The notes: generated by a model from the sequence alone, not told the origin. A stretch of 64,000 nt of DNA from Leptotrichia hofstadii (GCF_007990525.1 NZ_AP019823.1:372001-436000), one strand, 5' to 3'. Shown: positions 39,715 through 50,700, numbered from the stretch's first letter. Translations and numbers: made by a program.

Positions 39715-40185
39715 ATGGAAAGAAATTACAAAATAAAAATATTGGATGCAAAAAAGGATTCAGATTTGCTATTTAGGATTGTGGAGCATGAAAATGAGGT
39801 TTTTGGAGAAGCGACTGTCGGAAATTGGAATATTAAACCGTTTAGCAAATATGGGAAAGTTTTTGCGATGCTTAGTAATGATGTGAATGAGGAACTGATG
39901 TCAGTTATTGAAGTTTTGAGCAGCTTTGATAGGGAAGTGGCTTATGTGTATGGAGTTTCCACTGTTCCAAAGTTTGAAAGAAACGGATATGCAAGAATTT
40001 TGCTTGAGTATGTAATGAAAAATTTAAAGGAAATTGGTATAAAAAAAATAGAGCTTACTGTTGATATGGATAATTTTACAGCGAAAAAAATTTATGAAAA
40101 TCTAGGATTTGAAATAGTGGGAAATTTGGATAATGAATATGGAGATAATATTGAGCGGTATTTAATGAGATATTTAGTGAAGTAA
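39715..40185 (+). CDS. GNAT-family N-acetyltransferase
   Basis: The 156-residue protein has the GNAT acetyl-CoA motif VYGVSTVPKFERNGYARILLEYVMKNL and ends with a motif B helix (TAKKIYENLGFEIVG). The substrate is not predictable. The RBS AAAGGAAAA is weak to moderate. No partner gene on either side. Confidence 0.75.
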   Translation: MERNYKIKILDAKKDSDLLFRIVEHENEVFGEATVGNWNIKPFSKYGKVFAMLSNDVNEELMSVIEVLSSFDREVAYVYGVSTVPKFERNGYARILLEYVMKNLKEIGIKKIELTVDMDNFTAKKIYENLGFEIVGNLDNEYGDNIERYLMRYLVK

Positions 40186-40293
40186 TTGTGAAATGTACTA
40201 ATAATTAGTTTTAAAAATATTTGGATATTAAAATCTTATATAGATTTAATGATTTATTAATGATAAATACAGCATAAACAAATGGACTTAGGG

Positions 40294-40299
40294 TATAAT
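40294..40299 (+). promoter_or_regulatory. -10-like box before the 40436 gene
   Basis: A perfect TATAAT 137 bp upstream of the ATG; no good -35. A hairpin with TTTTCG/CGAAAA lies 14 bp downstream of it. Confidence 0.3.
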
Positions 40300-40384
40300 T
40301 TATGGTAGCATAGTTTTCGTTTATCGAAAATTTTGATAAAATTTGTGATTGAAGTGTCTGGGAATTCAACTATAAAATGAAATA

Positions 40385-40400
40385 TTAAACATCTCAATTT
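40385..40400 (+). repeat. Left arm of a 16-bp inverted repeat
   Basis: Positions 40385-40400 (core AAACATCTCAATTT) are the exact reverse complement of 40756-40771. The pair brackets the small secreted-protein gene. Confidence 0.65.
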
Positions 40401-40435
40401 TGCATTTCGGAAAACTTATAAAGGAGTGATTAATT

Positions 40436-40672
40436 ATGAAGAAACTAATATTAGCAATATTTTTATTATTTGGTGTACTTGGTTTTTCAAGATATGTAGA
40501 ACGTTGCAGAATAGTATCAGGTAATACTTGTGTGAGCCTTGAATCTGGAAAAAGATTTAATTTTAGAGGATACCCATTCTCAGGACTTGGAATTGGGGAT
40601 GTTTATAGAGTATACTTTGAAGGAAGTGGATACAGAAATTTATACTACACAGGATCATCTTACCTTTATTAG
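40436..40672 (+). CDS. Small secreted protein (78 aa)
   Basis: A signal peptide (MKKLILAIFLLFGVLGFS) leads to a mature part of about 58 residues with two Cys (VERCRIVSGNTCVSL) that could form one disulphide, and Gly/Tyr-rich strands. The RBS AAAGGAG is good. The gene lies inside a 16-bp inverted repeat. Function unknown. Confidence 0.55.
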   Translation: MKKLILAIFLLFGVLGFSRYVERCRIVSGNTCVSLESGKRFNFRGYPFSGLGIGDVYRVYFEGSGYRNLYYTGSSYLY

Positions 40673-40755
40673 ATAAGTTCTATAATTTAATTGTATAAAA
40701 AAAATTGAATAATTTTTAATTATTTTACCAGACATGAAAATTAAATTATTATGAT

Positions 40756-40771
40756 AAATTGAGATGTTTAA
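40756..40771 (-). repeat. Right arm of the 16-bp inverted repeat
   Basis: Exact reverse complement of 40385-40400; 355 bp lie between the arms. Confidence 0.65.
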
Positions 40772-40814
40772 AAAATAAAAAAACAAATAAAATATTGGAA
40801 AAGAGGAAATAATA

Positions 40815-41501
40815 ATGAAACTGTTATTTAAATTGGTTATTTTATTAAGCAGCGTAACAGGATTAATGAGTGCGGCTGAAAAAGTGTGCATTGATCCAGG
40901 ACATCAAGCTAAGGGAAATATGCAAACAGAAGAAATAGCGCCAGGTTCAAGCAAGAGAAAACCAAAAGTAGCCTATGGAACAAAAGGTGTTTCGACTAAA
41001 AAAACTGAGTATCAATTGGCATTAGAAATAGGATTAAAATTAAGAGATGCTTTAAAGGCCAAAGGATATTCTGTATTTATGGTAAGAGAAACAAATAATG
41101 TAAATATAAGTAACAAGGAAAGAGCCTTGATGACAAATAAGGCAGGGTGTTCAGTCTACTTGAGATTACATGCGGATGCAGGTGGAAGCAGCGCCAGAGG
41201 TGCAACTGTACTTACATCATCAGCTAAAAATCCACATACAAGAAGTGTACAAAAGTCAAGCGATAGATTTTCAAGAGCTATTTTGTCAGAATATACAAAA
41301 GCAACTGGATTTAAAAGTCGAGGAGTTGCCTATAGAGATGATTTAACAGGAACAAACTGGTCAACAGTTACAAATACATTACTAGAAATGGGATTTATGA
41401 CAAATCCTGAAGAAGATAGAAAAATGGCTTCTCCAGATTTTCAAAATGTAATGGTAAAAGGAATTGTGAATGGAATTGATAAATATTTCAGAGAAAGATA
41501 A
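40815..41501 (+). CDS. N-acetylmuramoyl-L-alanine amidase (Amidase_3), secreted
   Basis: The 228-residue protein has a signal peptide (~1-20), then VCIDPGHQ with zinc His30, a catalytic/zinc Glu in TEYQLALEIG, a second His in LRLHADAG, and the closing LLEMGFMTNPEED with the catalytic Glu. It cuts the bond between MurNAc and the stem peptide in the periplasm, for cell separation or recycling. A terminator follows. Confidence 0.85.
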   Translation: MKLLFKLVILLSSVTGLMSAAEKVCIDPGHQAKGNMQTEEIAPGSSKRKPKVAYGTKGVSTKKTEYQLALEIGLKLRDALKAKGYSVFMVRETNNVNISNKERALMTNKAGCSVYLRLHADAGGSSARGATVLTSSAKNPHTRSVQKSSDRFSRAILSEYTKATGFKSRGVAYRDDLTGTNWSTVTNTLLEMGFMTNPEEDRKMASPDFQNVMVKGIVNGIDKYFRER

Positions 41502-41570
41502 AATAAAAAAATTCTGAATTTCATAATAGAAAAAAATTAAAGTTAATAATATGTAGATATAAGGACTGTT

Positions 41571-41603
41571 TTAGTTATTGATGACTAAGGGAGTCCTTTT
41601 TAA
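41571..41603 (+). terminator. Terminator after the amidase gene
   Basis: AAGGACT pairs with AGTCCTT, with an inner TTAGT/ACTAA stem, then T5. Confidence 0.7.
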
Positions 41604-42251
41604 TTTTAGGATTTTGTATAATAATACTAAACTTCGTTTAAATAACAAATGTATTAAGAACTTATCTAGTAAGGGGTAAAAACTTATATTATTTCCCATT
41701 TAAATAATAGGAATCAGAAAATTCATGGAATTAAAGCTTTTTTTTACAAGGTTGTACTGTTTACAATCTATGTACTTATAAAATATCCTTTAATTAAATT
41801 TAATCATTAAGTATCCATCTTAAAGACTTTTGTGATTTTATTTATAAATATTATGATTAATAAATACTTTTTCTTATTTCATTTATATGTTTTTTTAACA
41901 TAAGGGCATCAGATGCCATGCCCTTTTTCGCAATAGCAGTTATTTTTACATGCATAACTGGTTATTATTTAAAGATAATGGTGAAACGTTCTACGAACTA
42001 CCCCGCTTAACGAAAAACTTTCTTATAAAGAAAAAACAAAATTCGCTTTTAGTAAAGGTTGCTTTCATTATTATCAATTTAAATAAAATAGAAAAGGTCA
42101 GACAAGTTGTATTTTACTGAAAAATTAAAATCTCAAAAATTTTATAATAAATATTTTAAAATTATAAACTTGATAAAACCCTGTGTTTATCATTGTTATT
42201 TTAATATTATAAAAATTTTCTGAAAAAATGAAAAAAATTTTAAAAAAAGTG
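41604..42251. other. 650-bp intergenic stretch with hairpins, possible IS200/IS605 remnant
   Basis: No gene can be supported here. It contains a terminator-like hairpin (41902-41928), a 7-bp hairpin (CAGTTAT/ATAACTG, 41938-41960), and G/C-richer motifs (GTTCTACGAACTACCCCGC around 41986-42008) reminiscent of the subterminal ends of IS200/IS605 elements. The element itself, if ever present, is gone. Confidence 0.3.
41902..41928 (+). terminator. Orphan terminator hairpin
   Basis: AAGGGCA (41902-41908) pairs with TGCCCTT (41919-41925), then T4. No gene precedes it on this strand. Confidence 0.5.
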
Positions 42252-42280
42252 TTGACAAATTTAAAAAAATGTAATATTAT
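42252..42280 (+). promoter_or_regulatory. Promoter of the hrcA-grpE-dnaK operon
   Basis: Consensus TTGACA (42252-42257), 17-bp spacer, TATTAT (42275-42280). Confidence 0.85.
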
Positions 42281-42290
42281 ATATTTGTAG

Positions 42291-42317
42291 TTAGCAACCT
42301 AAGTTAGAGAGTGCTAA
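42291..42317 (+). promoter_or_regulatory. CIRCE operator (HrcA binding site)
   Basis: TTAGCAACC-N9-GAGTGCTAA: exact CIRCE spacing with two mismatches in the left arm relative to TTAGCACTC. It lies at the expected transcript start, so HrcA would block initiation until heat stress. Confidence 0.9.
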
Positions 42318-42339
42318 CAATAAAAAGGAAGGTGCCGAG

Positions 42340-43350
42340 ATGAATGATAGGGAGCAATTAATTCTAAAGGCTATTATCAAGCATTATCTGGAATTTGGTG
42401 AAAGTGTAGGATCACGGACGCTGGAGAAAAAGTATAACATTGGAGTGTCGTCAGCGACTATCCGAAATACAATGGCAGATTTGGAAGATAAGGGCCTAAT
42501 TGTAAAAACACATACATCTTCTGGACGTATTCCGACAAGTGAAGGATATAAGCTGTATGTCGATGAGCTTTTGAAAATTAGAGATATTTCTCAGGAGGAA
42601 AAGGCGAAGGTCATGCAGGCGTACAATAAGAGGATGAATCAAATTGATACGATATTTGAGGAAACGTCTAGATTATTGTCAAAAATTAGTCAATATGCCG
42701 GAGTTGTATTGGAGCCGGCGTTTACGCAGGAAGGTGTAAAAAAGGTAAAATTGGTACATATTAATGAAACGACAGTACTTGCTGTAGTTGTAATGAATTC
42801 TTCCCTTACAAAAAATTTAAATATCTTTCTGGAAAATCCTGTAACTGAAAATGAAGTGGAAGCAATAAATAGTTTTTTAAATGAAAAAATTGCGAACAGT
42901 AAGTATTTTACATTATCTGACTTAAAGGATTTTTTCACGAATACAAATTTATTTATGCAAAGCGATTTTCAGGATAATATGATTTCCGATGAAGGAAAAT
43001 TATTTTTTGAAGGTGGAACGAATCTCATTGAAAATAACGCATCTGATGTAATGAACCTTATAAATCGGGTAAAACTGTTTAATAATCCGAATGATTTACG
43101 AAATGTATTTGCACAGTTTTTACAGATGGAGGAATTTAAAGATAGAGAAGTGAATGTAATTTTTGGAGAAGATTTGAATATTGCAGGACTAGAGGATTTT
43201 TCATTTGTGTTCTCGGTTTATACGCTTAATAATGCGAAGGGGATTATCGGTGTGATTGGACCAAAACGAATGGAATATTCAAAGACGGTTGGACTCGTTG
43301 AATATGTAGCAGAAGAAGTAAATCAGTTATTAAATCAAAAAAATAAATAA
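42340..43350 (+). CDS. hrcA: Heat-inducible transcription repressor HrcA
   Basis: The 336-residue protein has an N-terminal winged helix (GSRTLEKKYNIGVSSATIRNTMADLEDKGLI) with the family motif SSGRIPTSEGYKLYVD, then a GAF-like core and the closing GPKRMEYSKTVGLVEYV. HrcA binds CIRCE and is kept active by GroEL. It represses its own operon through the site 23 bp upstream. Confidence 0.95.
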   Translation: MNDREQLILKAIIKHYLEFGESVGSRTLEKKYNIGVSSATIRNTMADLEDKGLIVKTHTSSGRIPTSEGYKLYVDELLKIRDISQEEKAKVMQAYNKRMNQIDTIFEETSRLLSKISQYAGVVLEPAFTQEGVKKVKLVHINETTVLAVVVMNSSLTKNLNIFLENPVTENEVEAINSFLNEKIANSKYFTLSDLKDFFTNTNLFMQSDFQDNMISDEGKLFFEGGTNLIENNASDVMNLINRVKLFNNPNDLRNVFAQFLQMEEFKDREVNVIFGEDLNIAGLEDFSFVFSVYTLNNAKGIIGVIGPKRMEYSKTVGLVEYVAEEVNQLLNQKNK

Positions 43351-43374
43351 TAAGAAGGAGAGTGGGTTTTTTAA

Positions 43375-43962
43375 ATGGCGGAAAAAGATTTGGAAAAGGA
43401 AAATTTGGAAGGTGAGGCTGTACAGAATGAAGCGGTTGAAGAGCAAAATAAAAATGTAGAAAATCAAGAAGCTGAAAAAAGTGCAGAAGAAATTTCTGAT
43501 AATTGTGATGATAAGGTAAAGAAATTAGAAGCTGAACTTGAAGAATGGAAAAATTCATATACAAGAAAGTTGGCTGAATTTCAAAACTTCACAAAAAGAA
43601 AAGAAAACGAAGTTGCTGAAATGAGAAAATACGCTTCTGAAGGAATTATCGTAAAATTGCTTGACAATATAGATAATCTGGAAAGAGCGGTTGACGCATC
43701 GAAGGAAAGTCAAAACTTTGATTCATTAATCGAAGGAGTTAATATGATTTTGAATAATCTAAAAAATCTGTTGACAGAAGAAGGCGTAGAAGAAATTGAA
43801 GCAGCAGGAAAAGAGTACGATCCTTACGAACATAAAGCTATGATTACTGAAAACAAAGAGGAACTGGATGACAACGTGGTTGTGCGAGTTTTCCAAAAAG
43901 GTTACAAAATGAAAGGGAAAGTTGTAAGACCTGCGATGGTAACGGTTAATAAGAAACAATAA
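43375..43962 (+). CDS. grpE: Nucleotide exchange factor GrpE
   Basis: The 195-residue protein has an acidic N-terminal coil, KNSYTRKLAEFQNFTKRKENEV, and the C-terminal beta-wing signature KGYKMKGKVVRPAMVTVNK. GrpE releases ADP from DnaK and may serve as a thermosensor. It is 24 bp after hrcA and 65 bp before dnaK. Confidence 0.95.
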   Translation: MAEKDLEKENLEGEAVQNEAVEEQNKNVENQEAEKSAEEISDNCDDKVKKLEAELEEWKNSYTRKLAEFQNFTKRKENEVAEMRKYASEGIIVKLLDNIDNLERAVDASKESQNFDSLIEGVNMILNNLKNLLTEEGVEEIEAAGKEYDPYEHKAMITENKEELDDNVVVRVFQKGYKMKGKVVRPAMVTVNKKQ

Positions 43963-44012
43963 AAATTGAAATAAAAAATAAATAAATTAAATTTATAAAA
44001 AATTGATAATAA

Positions 44013-45854
<1,842 letters not shown>

Positions 45855-45890
45855 TTAAGAAATAGAAATTTAAAGTGAAAAATAGGATTG

Positions 45891-45917
45891 AGAAGGGGAA
45901 TTATTTCTCCTTCTTTT
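45891..45917 (+). terminator. Terminator after dnaK
   Basis: AGAAGGGGA (45891-45899) pairs with TCTCCTTCT (45906-45914), one G-T pair, then TTTG. Confidence 0.7.
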
Positions 45918-45928
45918 GTAAAAAATAA

Positions 45929-45957
45929 TTGATTTTTTCACAAAAAAAGTATATACT
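45929..45957 (+). promoter_or_regulatory. Promoter of the mazEF-like pair
   Basis: TTGATT (45929-45934), 17-bp spacer, TATACT (45952-45957). The -10 lies inside the operator below. Confidence 0.7.
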
Positions 45958-45969
45958 ATGTATATACTT
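45947..45969 (+). promoter_or_regulatory. Perfect 10-bp dyad, MazE-type operator
   Basis: AAGTATATAC (45947-45956), TAT, GTATATACTT (45960-45969). It overlaps the -10 box, so binding of the antitoxin or the complex would stop transcription. Confidence 0.75.
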
Positions 45970-45988
45970 ATTAGAAAGAGAGATTATT

Positions 45989-46240
45989 ATGGCAGAGGTT
46001 TTAAAAATACAAAAATGGGGAAACAGTCAAGGAATAAGACTTCCTAAAAAAATATTGGAAATGCTGGATTTAAAGGTAAATGATACTATTTTGATAGAAG
46101 AGGAAGATGATTGCCTTAAATTAAAAAAAATAAAAAAAGAAAAAAGAAAGACAATAAAGGAATTATTTGCAAATTATAATGAGGATTATGAAAAAAAGGA
46201 AATAGATTGGGGAGAACCAGTAGGTAAAGAGGTATGGTAA
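45989..46240 (+). CDS. mazE: Antitoxin, MazE/AbrB family
   Basis: ATG 45989 follows AAGAGAGA. The 83-residue protein has a swapped-hairpin AbrB DNA-binding domain (KIQKWGNSQGIRLPKKILEMLDLKVNDTI) and an acidic C-terminus (YNEDYEKKEIDWGEPVGKEVW) that would wrap the toxin. It overlaps the toxin gene by 7 bp. It should bind the AAGTATATAC dyad. Confidence 0.9.
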   Translation: MAEVLKIQKWGNSQGIRLPKKILEMLDLKVNDTILIEEEDDCLKLKKIKKEKRKTIKELFANYNEDYEKKEIDWGEPVGKEVW

Positions 46241-46563
46241 AACAAGGGGATATAATAAAGATAAATTTTAATCCGCAGGTAGGACATGAACAAGCTGGAT
46301 ATCGTCCTGCGGTTATAGTAAGCAATGATACTTTCAATAAGGTAACAAATTTAGTTTTAGTTTGTCCAATTACAAATTCAATAGACAAATTTCCGCTTCA
46401 TATAAAATTAGATAATCGGACTGCTACTACGGGCATAATTTTATGTGAACACCTTAAATCTTTGGATATTACTACAAGAAACTATAAAATTATTGAAAAA
46501 TTACCAGAGGATATTTTAGAAAAAGTCGTGGACATTATTTTTTCTGAAGTAGAAATTGAATAA
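46234..46563 (+). CDS. mazF: MazF-family endoribonuclease toxin
   Basis: The 109-residue protein has the MazF/PemK core: GDIIKINFNPQVGHEQAGYRPAVIVSND, LVLVCPITNS, and GIILCEHLKSLDI. MazF toxins cut mRNA at short motifs. It forms a type II pair with the gene before. The pair lies between dnaK and dnaJ and splits the usual heat-shock cluster. Confidence 0.92.
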   Translation: MVKQGDIIKINFNPQVGHEQAGYRPAVIVSNDTFNKVTNLVLVCPITNSIDKFPLHIKLDNRTATTGIILCEHLKSLDITTRNYKIIEKLPEDILEKVVDIIFSEVEIE

Positions 46564-46670
46564 AAAATAAATTTGAAATTGAGATAATAAGATTGAAAAA
46601 TAAATTTGGTACAATAATAAAATTGAAAAATCAAAATAAATAAAAATCTTTAAAAAAGGATGTGTTAAAA

Positions 46671-47552
46671 ATGGAAAGTACAATAAACACTCTAAAATAC
46701 GGAAATGTTGAAATTACAGTTGCGGATAGAGGAGCGGAATTACGAAGTTATAAAGTGGATGGAGAAGAGTTTATGTGGAACAGAAAGCCTGAGTTTTGGG
46801 CTGCCAGTTCACCTGTGCTGTTTCCATTTGTTGGAAGTATAAAAAATGGAGCTTATAGTTACAACGGAAAAGAGTATAAAATTTCTACACGGCATGGGTT
46901 TGCTCGGACTGAGGATTTTGAACTGGTTGAGAAAACTGAAAATTCTTTGAAATTTAGATTTTCTTCAAATAGTGAAACTTTAAAAAAATATCCGTTTGAA
47001 TTTGATTTGTTTTTAACTTATACAGTTAATGACGGTATCTTGGAAATTGGATATGATGTTGTAAATAAAAATAATTCTGAGATGTATTTTTCACTAGGAA
47101 CACATCCTGCATTTGCACTTAATGTGAACGATGGTCTAAAATTAGATGACTATTACTTGGAATTTGAAAAAAATGAAACTTCGCAAAAATATAAACTTAC
47201 TAATAATGGGCTAGTTTTTGATGAAAAAGTTGATTATTTGAATAATACTAACAAGATTCAAATTACTGAAAATGTATTTGATGATGATGCAATAGTATTT
47301 GAAGGTTTAAAATCAGAAAAAGTTACAATAAAAAATAATAAAAATTCTAAAGAATTAAGCGTTGAATATAAAGGATTCCCGTATATTGCATTTTGGAGTA
47401 AGCCAAAAGCTCCTTATGTGTGTATAGAACCTTGGTATGGAATTTCAGATTTTGAAAACTGTACAGGGAAATTGGAAGAAAAGACAGGGATTCTAAAATT
47501 GGAAAATGGTGAAAACTTTTTTGCAAAATTAATTGTAAAAGGTAAAAAATAA
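46671..47552 (+). CDS. Aldose 1-epimerase family protein (LacX-like)
   Basis: ATG 46671 follows AAAGGATG. The 293-residue beta-sandwich protein has RGAELRSYKVDGEEFMWNRKPEFW, SPVLFPFVGSIKNGAYSYNGKEY, HGFARTEDFEL, and GTHPAFAL with the catalytic His. It probably epimerises a hexose or hexose phosphate. Its neighbours give no pathway hint. Confidence 0.8.
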   Translation: MESTINTLKYGNVEITVADRGAELRSYKVDGEEFMWNRKPEFWAASSPVLFPFVGSIKNGAYSYNGKEYKISTRHGFARTEDFELVEKTENSLKFRFSSNSETLKKYPFEFDLFLTYTVNDGILEIGYDVVNKNNSEMYFSLGTHPAFALNVNDGLKLDDYYLEFEKNETSQKYKLTNNGLVFDEKVDYLNNTNKIQITENVFDDDAIVFEGLKSEKVTIKNNKNSKELSVEYKGFPYIAFWSKPKAPYVCIEPWYGISDFENCTGKLEEKTGILKLENGENFFAKLIVKGKK

Positions 47553-47728
47553 CGAAAAATTGAAAAAACTCAAATTTAGTGTTGGATTTCTTGGAAAATT
47601 AGGTTATAATATGTTTAATTAGCTTTAAAACCAATTATTAAATGATTATAATTTTTAGAGGTATTTAAGGTTTAATATAAACTTAAAAATTATAAATTCC
47701 TAATAATTAGAGAATATTTGTGGAATGT

Positions 47729-47734
47729 TATAAT
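47729..47734 (+). promoter_or_regulatory. Extended -10 box before the 47749 gene
   Basis: TGTTATAAT (47726-47734) gives an extended -10. The start codon is 15 bp downstream, so the leader would be very short. Confidence 0.4.
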
Positions 47735-47748
47735 AGAAGGATGTGAAA

Positions 47749-48237
47749 ATGTTAGAAGTACTAAAAAATAATTTAAAAAAGTTCGCGATTTTTGTAGGTG
47801 CAGGATCGCTTGGATTGTTATCTTATAATTATAATTTTAACTTTCCAAACTTGTACATGTTTATTATATATTTTCTAATTGTGTTAGGTCTCTATTATTT
47901 TATTAGCAAGGCACTAAAGGTAGGATTTGAAAGTGCGATTGTAGAAACTGTGCTAGTAATTATAATTTATATGATTCCCTCATTGAATCCAAATTTCAAG
48001 TCATTTTTATATGGAGTGTTTATATATATTTTAATTAGTTCAATTTTTAATAAAATAAAGGAAGTTGGAAAAATCAAAGAGGCTGTAATAGGAGCTTTAT
48101 ATTTATCAATTGCTCTGACGATAGTGTTTATAAATTATAAATATCCGGGATCTATAATGTATTTTAAGGGCATGGAAAATCTAAACAATGAAATGTTGCT
48201 ATTATTTAGTTTAATAAGCCTGATTGGAAGTATTTGA
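47749..48237 (+). CDS. Unknown multi-span membrane protein (162 aa)
   Basis: ATG 47749 has GAAGGATG upstream. Five hydrophobic segments are visible (~12-25, ~32-53, ~59-75, ~80-98, ~105-124, with a last one near the C-terminus). No family recognised. dnaJ follows after 82 bp. Confidence 0.6.
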   Translation: MLEVLKNNLKKFAIFVGAGSLGLLSYNYNFNFPNLYMFIIYFLIVLGLYYFISKALKVGFESAIVETVLVIIIYMIPSLNPNFKSFLYGVFIYILISSIFNKIKEVGKIKEAVIGALYLSIALTIVFINYKYPGSIMYFKGMENLNNEMLLLFSLISLIGSI

Positions 48238-48319
48238 GTTTTAAAATGCAGTAATTTATGAAAACAAGAAAAATTAGGGAAATAAAATTTGCAGAAGTGG
48301 AAAGGATAAAAGATAGAAA

Positions 48320-49492
48320 ATGGCAAAAAGAGATTATTATGAAGTGCTTGGCGTACCCAAAAACGCTTCGGAACAGGATATAAAAAAAGCGTATAGAAGT
48401 ATGGCAAAAAAATATCATCCAGATAGAAATAAGGATAATCCTGAAGCTGAAGCCAAATTTAAGGAAGTACAGGAAGCAAATGAAGTGTTAAGCGATCCTC
48501 AAAAGAAGGCAGCCTATGATCAATATGGACATGCGGCATTTGAAAATGGGGGAGCTGGAGCAGGAGGCTTTGGTGGACAAGGCTTTGGAGGCTTTAGCGG
48601 TAGTGCTGGCGGATTTGATTTTGAGGATTTAGGAGATATTTTTGGAAGTTTTTTTGGTGGAAGAGGTCGAAGTCAAGGACCAAGAGTGCATCAAGGGGAT
48701 GATTTAAGATACAATTTAACATTGACTCTTGAGGAAGTGGCTTTTGGTACAGAAAAAGAATTAAAATATAAAAGAAATGGGCAATGTAAAACTTGTCACG
48801 GAAGTGGAGCTGAACCAGGACACAGTATGAAAACATGTGATAAATGTAATGGTTCGGGACATGTAAGAGTGCAGCAGAGAACATTGTTTGGCATGACAAG
48901 TGGAATACAGGAATGTGACAAGTGTCATGGAACAGGAAAAATTCCTGAAAAAGAATGCCATACTTGTCATGGAACAGGACTGGAAAGAGAAACGTTTACA
49001 AAAAAGGTAAGATTCCCATCAGGACTTCAGACTGGACAAAGATTAGTAGTAAGAGAGTGTGGGGACGCAGGGGCAAATGGTGGAGTCTTTGGAGATTTGC
49101 GAGTGCATATAACTGTTGCAAAGCATGATATTTTTGAAAGAATAAGTGAATACGATATTCGTTGTGAAGTGCCTTTGAAAATGACAACGGCTATTTTAGG
49201 TGGAGAAGTAGAAGTGCCTACACTTAACGGCAAGAAAAAGATAGTAATTCCTGAAGGAACACAAAATGGAAAAACATTCAGATTGAGAAATGAAGGAATT
49301 AAATATGCTCGAAGTGAAAACAGGGGAGATGAAATTGTCGAAATAAAAGTGGAAACTCCGACAAATCTTACTGACAAGCAAAAAGAAATCTTACGTGAAT
49401 TTGACGACTCGCTTGACAATAAGAAAAACTATAAAAAGGCACATTCATTTAAGGATAAAATAAAAAGATTTTTCAGTAAATTTGAAAATTGA
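48320..49492 (+). CDS. dnaJ: Hsp40 co-chaperone DnaJ
   Basis: The 390-residue protein has the J domain with HPD at 33-35, a Gly/Phe region (~75-125), four CxxCxGxG zinc repeats (~155-220) and the C-terminal peptide-binding domains. It delivers clients to DnaK. It is 2.5 kb from dnaK, with its own terminator, and no CIRCE is seen before it. Confidence 0.96.
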   Translation: MAKRDYYEVLGVPKNASEQDIKKAYRSMAKKYHPDRNKDNPEAEAKFKEVQEANEVLSDPQKKAAYDQYGHAAFENGGAGAGGFGGQGFGGFSGSAGGFDFEDLGDIFGSFFGGRGRSQGPRVHQGDDLRYNLTLTLEEVAFGTEKELKYKRNGQCKTCHGSGAEPGHSMKTCDKCNGSGHVRVQQRTLFGMTSGIQECDKCHGTGKIPEKECHTCHGTGLERETFTKKVRFPSGLQTGQRLVVRECGDAGANGGVFGDLRVHITVAKHDIFERISEYDIRCEVPLKMTTAILGGEVEVPTLNGKKKIVIPEGTQNGKTFRLRNEGIKYARSENRGDEIVEIKVETPTNLTDKQKEILREFDDSLDNKKNYKKAHSFKDKIKRFFSKFEN

Positions 49493-49564
49493 GAATTTTG
49501 GTAAAGTGTCACATTAGTGTCGCAATTTATGGTAAATTAATGAAAATGAATAATAATAAAAAAT

Positions 49565-49602
49565 AGGAATGCAGATTATTAAGTTGATGAGCATTCCTTT
49601 TG
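49565..49602. terminator. Bidirectional terminator between dnaJ and the DUF441 gene
   Basis: AGGAATGC (49565-49572) pairs with GCATTCCT (49591-49598). T run on the right and A run on the left, so it serves both convergent genes. Confidence 0.8.
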
Positions 49603-49617
49603 TTATATTTGCATAAG

Positions 49618-50112
49618 TTATTTTTTAAAAAATAATTCAATAATTCTCAAAATGCAGAAAGTAATTCCACTGGCAATAACGGGACCTGCCGCAATGCCTT
49701 TGAAAAATACGACTCCCATAATAGTTCCGATTACCAGGGCAACTGTGATTTCAGGCTGTCCTGAGAGCAGCGCTACACCTTTTGAGGACAGGATGGAAAC
49801 TGTAATTCCACTAATAATCGCAACCCATCCAATTGGAGATTTGAAGGCGCTTAATAAATGGGAAAACCCAATTTCCCCTGTGGCTATTGGAATTAAGATG
49901 GCGACTGTAATTACTAAAACCCCCCAGCTAATTCCATTTTCCTTAAATTGAACCATCAAGCTGCCAATATTGACGCCTCTTACTTTATAAATTTCAGTAA
50001 TACTGAATAGACATTTTAAAATTAGTACAAAATTTGTTGCATAAACAATAGACTTGTTATTAGTAACTCTTCCGACTAATAAAATAATTCCTAAGAAAAT
50101 AAAGCTTTCCAA
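49618..50112 (-). CDS. DUF441 family membrane protein
   Basis: A TTG start follows GGGAG on the minus strand. The 164-residue protein has five hydrophobic spans and the DUF441 pattern (GISWGVLVITVAILIPIATGEIGF, GWVAIISGITVSILSSKGVALL, TVALVIGTIMGVVFFKGIAAGPVIA). Function is not known for the family. It is alone on this strand. Confidence 0.8.
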   Translation of the reverse strand: MESFIFLGIILLVGRVTNNKSIVYATNFVLILKCLFSITEIYKVRGVNIGSLMVQFKENGISWGVLVITVAILIPIATGEIGFSHLLSAFKSPIGWVAIISGITVSILSSKGVALLSGQPEITVALVIGTIMGVVFFKGIAAGPVIASGITFCILRIIELFFKK

Positions 50113-50194
50113 ATTTTTCTCCCTTCTTTTTTGTTTCGTACTACGATTTTATTATGATTATTATATTTTATCATAGTTTGAGAAATTTTAACAG

Positions 50195-50223
50195 TTGACA
50201 ATATATTTAATATTTGTTATTAT
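50195..50223 (+). promoter_or_regulatory. Consensus promoter with no adjacent gene
   Basis: TTGACA (50195-50200), 17-bp spacer, TATTAT (50218-50223), the same hexamers as the hrcA promoter. The next gene is 505 bp away. Confidence 0.6.
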
Positions 50224-50700
50224 ATATTCAAATCTATTTAATATCAAATTGTTAAAATTAAGAAATTCATGATTTAGATGGAATAGTTATAACTTTGAGT
50301 TTGGTTTTAAGTGAATAGATTGGCATGTTAGTAGGATAGTAGGGTAGAAGGAAATTTAATCTTAATTGAAAAATGAAGATACAGGGTAGTTTAGAGAATT
50401 AGTAGTGTTGAAGATTTGCAGGATTTACAAAAGAATAGAGACTTATAGTTAATTAATTTTGAATAATTTTGGAAAAATGAGAGATTTGAGGTTAATTAAG
50501 TGTAATTGCTGGATGTAGAGGTTTGAAGTATAATAATTGCTTATGATGATTAAAAGTATTTTTGATTTGTTTAGGCAAATTTTATAAATTTTGGCTGTAG
50601 TAAATAAACTATTAAAGTATCGTAAAATATAGAAATAAATGTTATGTATAAATATTTAGATTTATCCTCTCCTAAAGTCATTTTAAGAGAGTTTTTTTTT
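50224..50700 (+). other. 480-bp transcribed but non-coding stretch
   Basis: Between a consensus promoter and a hairpin terminator no open frame is convincing. A second TTGAAG...TATAAT-like site lies near 50513-50534. It may be a decayed gene, a long leader of the 50728 gene or an RNA gene. No known RNA class is recognised. Confidence 0.35.
50667..50700 (+). terminator. Terminator 28 bp before the YbjQ-like gene
   Basis: CTCTC-C-TAAA (50667-50676) pairs with TTTTAA-GAGAG (50681-50691), one mismatch, then T9. Confidence 0.75.

Noticed and set aside
48594-49419. Minus-strand open frames opposite dnaJ
   Set aside because: Shadow frames of a well-conserved gene; no RBS and no recognisable domain.
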